A stretch of DNA of 64,000 bases. Origin: Cupriavidus pauculus (GTDB lineage Bacteria > Pseudomonadota > Gammaproteobacteria > Burkholderiales > Burkholderiaceae). The stretch lies in the NCBI RefSeq assembly GCF_008693385.1, contig NZ_CP044065.1, forward strand, positions 2,976,001 to 3,040,000, written 5' to 3'. Within the stretch, counting starts at the first letter, position 1. Every line of letters starts with the position of its first letter. Position numbers and translations under genes: made by a program. This document shows positions 58,432-64,000 of the stretch, piece after piece. The notes beneath the pieces were generated by a model, which searched no databases, had not been told where the DNA came from, and worked only from the letters and a program-made list of their open reading frames with translations.

Positions 58432-59796
58432 ATGCCCGGCGTCGTTCCCGAGCGTCACAGCCTGGTCAGCCTGAGGCGTCTGTCGCGGCTGCGGTGGGCC
58501 CTGCTCGCGGGGCAGGCGCTGCTGCTCGTCTCGTGCGAGTCCGTGGCGGGCATCATCCTGCCGTACAAGCCGCTGCTGCTGCTGTTCGGCCTGCAGACGC
58601 TGTTCAATCTGCTCACCACGCTGCGGCTGCGCGGACTGGCCGCGCGCAGCGGCGCGCCGGCCGATGCCGAGCTGATGGCGCAGATGATGGTGGACCTGAC
58701 CGCGCTCTCGGCCATCCTGTTCTTCACGGGCGGCGCGACCAATCCATTCGTCTCGTTCTATCTGCCGGGCCTGGCGATCGCCGCGGCCATCCTGCCCTGG
58801 CGCCTCGTCGCGGCGCTCGCGCTCTATGCGCTCGCGTGCTATTCGCTGCTGCTGCTCGAATACGTGCCGCTGAACCTGCACAACCCCGACAACGCGGTGA
58901 ACTATCACCTCGCGGGCATGTGGCTCAACTTCGTGGCCAGCGCGGTGATGATCGCGTTCTTCGTCGCGCGGCTCTCGGGCGTGCTGCGCCAGCGCGACGC
59001 CGAGCTGAATCTCGCGCGCGAACAGCTGCTGCGCGAAGCGCGCGTGGAGGCACTGAACAACCAGGCCGCCGCGGTCGCGCACGAGATCGGCACCCCGCTG
59101 GCCACGCTCGCGGTGATCGCGGGCGAGTTGCGCGCGGACGCGGACGATGCCGGCCGCGGCAACACCGCGATCGCCGGCTATCTGCCGGACCTGCGCACGA
59201 TGGAACAGCAGCTCGACCTGTGCCGCTCGATTCTCGCGCGCCTTCGCGAAGACCACGCCACGCTGGCGCCGCAGCGCATCGGCACGTGGCTGGCCGCGTT
59301 CGCGGAACGCTGGCAGCTGCGGCATCCGCAGGCCACGCTGCGCGCGGTCGCCAGCGCCGAGGCCGCGCGGCACGCGGTGGACGTCGCGCGCGTGGGGCAG
59401 ATCCTGACGATCCTGCTCGACAACGCCGCGCGCAGCCAGCAGGCGGCGGGCCGCGCGATGCATGCGGCGCCCGCGCTGCGGCTCGACCTGTCGCTCGTGC
59501 AGGACCATCGCGGCGCGCACGAGGGTGCGGGCCTGCCGGTGCTCTCGTGCTGCGTCACCGACCGCGGCACGGGCATTCCCCCGGCCATCCGCGCCCGCCT
59601 CGGCGAAGCCCCCGTCGCGAGCACGCATGGCGGCCAGGGCATCGGCCTGTACCTGGCACAGAGCGCCGCGCGCCAGCTTGGCGGACAACTGGCGTGGCAC
59701 GACAACCCCGGCGGCGGTACCGTCGCCGAACTGCGCCTGCCCCTCGCCGTCACGACCCCCGACCTCGACGCCTCGCCGTCCGAACTCCAAACGTAA
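58432..59796 (+). CDS. RegB/PrrB-type redox sensor histidine kinase
   Basis: A membrane sensor kinase of about 454 residues with six predicted helices in the N-terminal half. The loop FFTGGATNPF matches the GGxxNPF motif that binds ubiquinone in RegB. The H-box is AHEIGTPLATLAV with the phosphorylated His, and the linker has a Cys in DLCRSIL where RegB carries its redox-active cysteine. A GHKL ATPase follows (LLDNAARSQQ, DRGTGIPP, GGQGIGLYLA). The start is uncertain: ATG 58432, or GTG 58387 adding 15 residues. The response regulator gene begins 7 bases after the stop. Confidence 0.92.
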   Translation: MPGVVPERHSLVSLRRLSRLRWALLAGQALLLVSCESVAGIILPYKPLLLLFGLQTLFNLLTTLRLRGLAARSGAPADAELMAQMMVDLTALSAILFFTGGATNPFVSFYLPGLAIAAAILPWRLVAALALYALACYSLLLLEYVPLNLHNPDNAVNYHLAGMWLNFVASAVMIAFFVARLSGVLRQRDAELNLAREQLLREARVEALNNQAAAVAHEIGTPLATLAVIAGELRADADDAGRGNTAIAGYLPDLRTMEQQLDLCRSILARLREDHATLAPQRIGTWLAAFAERWQLRHPQATLRAVASAEAARHAVDVARVGQILTILLDNAARSQQAAGRAMHAAPALRLDLSLVQDHRGAHEGAGLPVLSCCVTDRGTGIPPAIRARLGEAPVASTHGGQGIGLYLAQSAARQLGGQLAWHDNPGGGTVAELRLPLAVTTPDLDASPSELQT

Positions 59797-59803
59797 AGCC
59801 GCA

Positions 59804-60412
59804 ATGACCGACGCTCCCGCAATCGTTCCCGTGGATCCCCTGGCCGGCACGCCCTTCCTGGTCGTCGATGACGACGAGGTGTTCGCGGGCACGCTGTCGC
59901 GCGCGCTCACGCGCCGCGGCTATGCGGTACAGGTCGCGCACAACGGCGCGACCGCGCTCGCGCTGGCCGCGCGCACCGCGTTCGCGTACGTCACGCTGGA
60001 CCTGCATCTGGGGCCGCCCGCGGAAGCGGCCGGCACCGCGCCGGCGGAATCGGGACTGCATCTGGTGGCGCCGCTGCGCACGGCGTTGCCCGACGCGCGC
60101 ATCCTCGTGCTGACGGGATATGCGAGCATCGCCACGGCCGTGGCGGCCGTGAAGCAGGGGGCGGACGAGTATCTGGCCAAGCCGGCCAACGTGGATTCGA
60201 TCCTGACCGCGCTGATGGCGGGGATCTCGGAAGATGCGGCCGAGGCCGCGCTCGAGGAACCGGTGCCGCTATCGGTGGCCCGGCTCGAGTGGGAGCATAT
60301 CCAGCGCGTGCTCACCGAGCACAACGGCAATATTTCCGCGACGGCGCGCGCGCTGAACATGCATCGGCGCACGCTCCAGCGCAAGCTCGGGAAGCGTCCC
60401 GTGCAGCGCTGA
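59804..60412 (+). CDS. RegA/PrrA-type response regulator
   Basis: A 202-residue response regulator. The receiver has the acidic pair in VVDDDEVF (about 20-27), a phosphoacceptor Asp in YVTLDLHLG, and the Lys in EYLAKPANVDS. The C-terminus is a Fis-type HTH, HIQRVLTEHNGNISATARAL then HRRTLQRKLGK, as in RegA/PrrA/ActR. It is coupled to the RegB-like kinase (7 bases). An insertion (PPAEAAGTAPAESG) follows the phosphorylation site and is longer than in classical RegA. Targets probably include respiratory genes. Confidence 0.92.
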   Translation: MTDAPAIVPVDPLAGTPFLVVDDDEVFAGTLSRALTRRGYAVQVAHNGATALALAARTAFAYVTLDLHLGPPAEAAGTAPAESGLHLVAPLRTALPDARILVLTGYASIATAVAAVKQGADEYLAKPANVDSILTALMAGISEDAAEAALEEPVPLSVARLEWEHIQRVLTEHNGNISATARALNMHRRTLQRKLGKRPVQR

Positions 60413-60439
60413 CCGGTGGCCGCGCCCGACGGGTTCGGC

Positions 60440-60874
60440 TTACAGGCGCAGCTGCACGTAGTCCCAGCCCAGATCGTCGTGCGCGCCGTTGGCCTCCGAG
60501 GCGATGCGCAGCGCATCGCTCGCATGGCGGTCGGCCAGCGTGACGAGCTTGCCCGCATCCATCGCCATCGTGGCCATCGCGGCTGACGACCCCGCGTCGG
60601 CGGACTTGCCCGCGCGCGGATCCACGACCGCCGGCGCCGAGGCGGGCAGATCGGTGGGAATCGTGGAAGGGATCGTCGAAGGCAGCGGCAGCGTGATCGT
60701 CGTGGCGCCGGCCGAGGCCTCGGGCGCTGCCGTGCTGGCATTGGCGGGCGTCACCATCGGACGCACGCACAGGAACACGGTGGCGGCTGTCAGCGCGGCC
60801 AGCAGCATGGCCGAGGCCAGCGCGACGCGGCGCGTTCGAACCTGATTGCGTTTGTAGAACAGATTGCGCGACAT
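60440..60874 (-). CDS. small membrane-anchored hypothetical protein
   Basis: A 144-residue protein I do not recognise. It has a basic N-terminus (SRNLFYKRNQVRTRR), one membrane helix at about 18-38, and then a Pro/Thr/Ser/Ala-rich low-complexity stretch to about 90, probably outside the membrane. The ATG at 60874 has GGGGAG six bases upstream, which supports translation. It is convergent with the RegA-like gene. Function unknown. Confidence 0.65.
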   Translation of the reverse strand: MSRNLFYKRNQVRTRRVALASAMLLAALTAATVFLCVRPMVTPANASTAAPEASAGATTITLPLPSTIPSTIPTDLPASAPAVVDPRAGKSADAGSSAAMATMAMDAGKLVTLADRHASDALRIASEANGAHDDLGWDYVQLRL

Positions 60875-61094
60875 GAATGCTCCCCGGAGTCGTCTCGATG
60901 AGATGCGGGTCGCTCCCATCGACGCTCGTTACCATTGAAGGTGCGCAAGCGTCTCATCCGTGGGCCATGTGCGCCAGTGGACTTACCAAGTTTTACGAAG
61001 CTTACCGGACGCGGTGGTTCCCGTGCATTCGTGTACCTTCGCGTACGATGCCGCCGCGTTCCCGCTTCCGTGCGAAGCGGGAACGCACCGTGGC

Positions 61095-62426
61095 TTACAG
61101 CACGTAGCGCGACAGGTCCTCGTTGCCGGCGAGGTCGCCCAGGCGCTCTTCGACATACGCGGCATCGATCGTCACGGTCTGGCCCGACGACTTGCCCGCG
61201 TTGAACGACAGGTCCTCGAGCAGGCGCTCCATGACCGTGTACAGGCGGCGCGCGCCGATGTTCTCGACCTTCTCGTTGACCGAGAACGCGATCTCGGCCA
61301 GGCGGCGGATACCGTCCGGCGCGAACTTCAGATCGACCTCTTCGGTGGCGAGCAGGGCCTGGTACTGCTTGGTCAGGCTCGCGTCGGTCTGCGTGAGAAT
61401 GGCCTCGAAGTCCTGCACCGACAGCGATTCCAGTTCCACGCGGATCGGGAAGCGGCCTTGCAGTTCGGGAATCAGGTCGCTCGGCTTCGACAGATGGAAT
61501 GCGCCCGATGCGATGAACAGGATATGGTCGGTCCGGATCATGCCGTACTTCGTGTTCACGGTCGTGCCTTCCACCAGCGGCAGCAGATCGCGCTGCACGC
61601 CCTGGCGCGACACCTCGCCGCCGCCCACGTCGCTGCGGCTCGCGATCTTGTCGATCTCGTCGAGGAACACGATGCCGTTCTGCTCGACGTTGGCGATGGC
61701 CTTGAGCTTGAGCTCCTCTTCATTGACGAGCTTCGCGGCCTCTTCGTCGATCAGCAGCTTGAACGCTTCCTTGACCTTCATCTTGCGGCGATGCTTCTTG
61801 CCCTGGCCCAGCCCGGCGAACATCGTGCGGATCTGCTCGGTCATGTCCTCCATGCCCGGCGGCCCCATGATGTCCATGCTCGGCGCGCCCGCGGCCACCT
61901 CGAGCTCGATGTCCTTGTCGTCGAGCGAGCCCTCGCGCAGCTTCTTGCGGAAAGCCTGGCGCGTGTTCGAGTCCTTGTCCTCGCCCTGCGCGAAGCCGAT
62001 ATCGCGCGGCGGGGGCAGCAGCACGTCGAGCAGGCGGTCCTCGGCGGCGTCTTCCGCCTTGGTGCGGACCTTCTTGGTCTCCGACTCGCGCGTCTGCTTC
62101 ACGGCCATCTCGGCCAGATCGCGCACGATCGTATCGACGTCGCGGCCGACGTAGCCCACTTCCGTGAACTTGGTCGCCTCGATCTTGATGAACGGCGCGT
62201 CGGCCAGCTTGGCCAGGCGGCGCGCGATCTCGGTCTTGCCGACGCCGGTCGGTCCGATCATCAGGATGTTCTTCGGCGTGATTTCCTGGCGCAGCGGGTC
62301 CTGAACCTGCTGGCGGCGCCAGCGGTTGCGCAGCGCCACGGCCACGGCCTTCTTGGCCTTGTTCTGGCCGATGATGTGCTTGTCGAGTTCGGAAACGATT
62401 TCCGACGGGGTCATGGTATGCGACAT
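61095..62426 (-). CDS. hslU: HslU ATPase subunit of the HslVU protease
   Basis: The AAA+ unfoldase that feeds HslV. The protein has 443 residues. Walker A is [16 protein letters not shown] (about 54-69), the I-domain insertion is present, Walker B is VFLDEIDKI, and the C-terminal LSRYVL tail inserts into HslV. It lies 22 bases downstream of hslV, so they form the usual heat-shock operon. Confidence 0.98.
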   Translation of the reverse strand: MSHTMTPSEIVSELDKHIIGQNKAKKAVAVALRNRWRRQQVQDPLRQEITPKNILMIGPTGVGKTEIARRLAKLADAPFIKIEATKFTEVGYVGRDVDTIVRDLAEMAVKQTRESETKKVRTKAEDAAEDRLLDVLLPPPRDIGFAQGEDKDSNTRQAFRKKLREGSLDDKDIELEVAAGAPSMDIMGPPGMEDMTEQIRTMFAGLGQGKKHRRKMKVKEAFKLLIDEEAAKLVNEEELKLKAIANVEQNGIVFLDEIDKIASRSDVGGGEVSRQGVQRDLLPLVEGTTVNTKYGMIRTDHILFIASGAFHLSKPSDLIPELQGRFPIRVELESLSVQDFEAILTQTDASLTKQYQALLATEEVDLKFAPDGIRRLAEIAFSVNEKVENIGARRLYTVMERLLEDLSFNAGKSSGQTVTIDAAYVEERLGDLAGNEDLSRYVL

Positions 62427-62448
62427 GGGAATCCGTTCAGAGCGACGC

Positions 62449-62985
62449 TTACTCGAGCGTCTCGATGACGAAATTGGTATTCGTGTAGATGCAGAGTTCG
62501 CCGGCGATGGTCAGCGACTTCTCGACCACGTCCTTCGCGGACAGGTCGGTGTTCTCCATCAGCGCCTTGGCGGCGGACTGCGCGTACACGCCGCCCGAGC
62601 CGATGGCCGCGATGCCGCCTTCGGGGTCGAGCACGTCACCGTTGCCGGTAATGACGAGCGTGGTGTCCTTGTCCGCGGTAATAAGCATGGCCTCGAGCCG
62701 GCGCAGCGCGCGGTCCGAGCGCCAGTCCTTGGCGAGGTCCACCGCCGCGCGGGTCAGGTTGCCCTGGTACTTTTCGAGCTTGGCCTCGAAGCGGTCCAGC
62801 AGCGAGAACGCATCGGCCGTGCTGCCGGCAAACCCGACCAGCACCTTGCCGTTGTAGATACGGCGCACCTTGCGCGCCGAACCCTTCATGACGATATTGC
62901 CCAGAGTGACCTGGCCATCACCGCCCAGCGCGACCTGGTTGCCGCGGCGGACGCTGACGATGGTAGTGCCGTGATACTGTTCCAT
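62449..62985 (-). CDS. hslV: HslV peptidase subunit of the HslVU protease
   Basis: A 178-residue threonine protease. The sequence begins [14 protein letters not shown]: the catalytic Thr follows a six-residue pro-segment that must be removed, unlike the single Met in E. coli. GDGQVTLGN and [11 protein letters not shown] are family features. The start ATG 62985 is chosen because upstream codons in frame run past the terminator of the next gene. It leads hslV-hslU. Confidence 0.97.
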   Translation of the reverse strand: MEQYHGTTIVSVRRGNQVALGGDGQVTLGNIVMKGSARKVRRIYNGKVLVGFAGSTADAFSLLDRFEAKLEKYQGNLTRAAVDLAKDWRSDRALRRLEAMLITADKDTTLVITGNGDVLDPEGGIAAIGSGGVYAQSAAKALMENTDLSAKDVVEKSLTIAGELCIYTNTNFVIETLE

Positions 62986-63070
62986 GGTGCCTCGTTGATG
63001 TCTGTCAGGTCGGTAGGTGGCGCCACCGGCGCGGCTTTCAAGGGGGACGCGAAATTCCCAATATAGGCAC

Positions 63071-63103
63071 AAAAAAAAGGCCATGCCTCGCGGCATGGCC
63101 TTT
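63071..63103 (-). terminator. intrinsic terminator of the Bug receptor gene
   Basis: On the minus strand GGCCATGCC, a four-base loop, GGCATGGCC, then eight Ts. It starts about 20 bases past the receptor gene stop at 63123 and lies ahead of hslV. It is a strong terminator that insulates hslVU. Confidence 0.94.
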
Positions 63104-63122
63104 GGTGTTGCAGCGTCGGCGC

Positions 63123-64000
63123 TCAGTCCGCGTAGACGCCCGCCTTCTTGATGACCGGCGTCCACTTGTCGATTTCCGACGCGAGGAACACGCGCAGCGA
63201 GTCCGGCGTGGCGCGCTGGGCCGGCACGGCCTCGGCGCCGAGTTCCGCCATCTTGGCGCGGAACGTCGGATCGGTTACCGACTTCTGCAGCGCGGCCGAC
63301 AGCTTGTCGATCACGGCCTTCGGCGTGCCCTTCGGCGCGTACATCGCGTGCCAGATCTTGACTTCCACGCCCGGCAGGCCCTGTTCGGCCGCGGTCGGAA
63401 TGTCCTTGAACGCTTCCACGCGACGCTGCTGCATGGCCGCGTACGGCTTCAGCGAACCCGCCTTCAGCTGGCCGGCGATGTTGGTCGTCTGGTCGCACAT
63501 CAGGTTGACCTGGCCGCCCAGCACATCGGTCAGCGCCGGCGCGGTGCCCTTGTAGGGCACGGTGGTCAGTTCGGTCTGGATCGCGCTCTGGAACAGCAGG
63601 CCGCACAGGTGCGAGGCCGAGCCGATACCGGCGTTGGCCAGCGACAGCTTGCTGGCGTTGGCCTTCACGTACGGCAGCAGCTCCTTGAACGTGGCCGGCG
63701 GCAGGTTCTTGTTGCCGACCATCACCATCGGCACGTCGGCGATCTCGCCGACCATCTCGAAGTCCTTGAGCGGGTCGAAGCCCAGGTTCCGGTACAGCGC
63801 CGGTGCCGTGGACATGCCGATATGGTGGATCAGGATGGTGTAGCCGTCGTTCTTGGCCTGCACGACCTTCTTGGCGCCGATGGTGCCGCCGGCGCCACCG
63901 AGGTTCTCGATCACGATCGTGGTGCCCAGATGCTTGGACATGATCGCCGTGAGTTCACGGGAGACCTTGTCGGTCGGGCCACCGGCCGCGAACGGCACCA
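63123..64000 (-). CDS. tripartite tricarboxylate transporter (Bug/TctC) receptor, 5' end missing
   Basis: The visible 291 or so codons encode a Bug-family periplasmic binding protein that runs off the window, so the signal peptide is missing. [15 protein letters not shown] at the visible N-terminus is the conserved ligand-loop motif, and [31 protein letters not shown] and a C-terminal IKKAGV are typical. Such proteins bind carboxylates or similar small acids, with or without TctAB partners; none are seen here. The ligand is unknown. Confidence 0.93.
   Translation of the reverse strand, partial: VPFAAGGPTDKVSRELTAIMSKHLGTTIVIENLGGAGGTIGAKKVVQAKNDGYTILIHHIGMSTAPALYRNLGFDPLKDFEMVGEIADVPMVMVGNKNLPPATFKELLPYVKANASKLSLANAGIGSASHLCGLLFQSAIQTELTTVPYKGTAPALTDVLGGQVNLMCDQTTNIAGQLKAGSLKPYAAMQQRRVEAFKDIPTAAEQGLPGVEVKIWHAMYAPKGTPKAVIDKLSAALQKSVTDPTFRAKMAELGAEAVPAQRATPDSLRVFLASEIDKWTPVIKKAGVYAD

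Overview
The window reads as one chromosomal segment of a high-GC betaproteobacterium of the Burkholderiaceae, most like Cupriavidus or Ralstonia. This rests on gene content and order: glmU-glmS, the thiCOSGE cluster with a long ThiE, MetX/MetW, a Kdo hydroxylase, SlmA, a Bug-type solute receptor, and an SAH riboswitch before ahcY. From about 5.65 kb onward it is almost all orthodox housekeeping DNA with strong GC-rich codon bias. I saw no rRNA, tRNA, CRISPR array or complete insertion sequence.

Positions 1-5.6 kb are different: lower GC, mixed codon use, genes of defence type, and an abrupt end just downstream of the glmS stop codon, the classic target of Tn7-like elements. Within it are a Hachiman system (HamA 1505-2479 and the first 504 codons of HamB 1-1512, both minus), a small protein with an RNxxxH HEPN motif (2647-3222, minus), and a divergent two-gene cassette I cannot match to a named system: a ComEC-type metallo-beta-lactamase hydrolase (3548-4618) followed 5 bases later by a four-helix membrane protein (4624-5412). 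Between the island and glmS, 5521-5618 carries three copies of a GTCGGACTAAC motif, two of them forming a near-perfect 20-base inverted repeat; I read these as possible recombinase or transposase sites at the island edge.

5.65-23.6 kb: amino-sugar synthesis (glmU-glmS), a lipoprotein, ornithine cyclodeaminase, TtcA, folate genes (folB, pteridine-reductase-like SDR, 5-formyl-THF cyclo-ligase), MidA-like methyltransferase, CCA-adding enzyme, GST, an NDUFA9-like protein, a lytic transglycosylase, and the ahcY-holin-like-metF operon behind an SAH riboswitch. 23.7-31.1 kb: thiamine synthesis, with thiD on plus and thiC-thiO-thiS-thiG-thiE on minus behind a TPP riboswitch. 31.2-38 kb: AidB-like acyl-CoA dehydrogenase, chemoreceptor, GMC oxidoreductase and aldehyde dehydrogenase. 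38-45.4 kb: Kdo hydroxylase, metK, two tandem LpxL-type acyltransferases, dapF, PPK2, patatin. 45.5-56.3 kb: pyrE, exonuclease III, argC, M48 protease, AmpG-like permease, thioesterase, metX-metW behind a SAM-II-like riboswitch and terminator, slmA, a pyrimidine nucleotidase, argB. 56.4-64 kb: CWC protein, LysR regulator with an operator-like palindrome, PCu(A)C copper chaperone, a RegB/RegA redox two-component pair, hslV-hslU, and a Bug-type receptor cut by the window end.

Methionine and SAM cycling is a theme: metX-metW, metK, ahcY and metF are all present, and two of these units carry recognisable SAM or SAH riboswitches, while metK has a leader of roughly 155 bases in which I recognise no known class.
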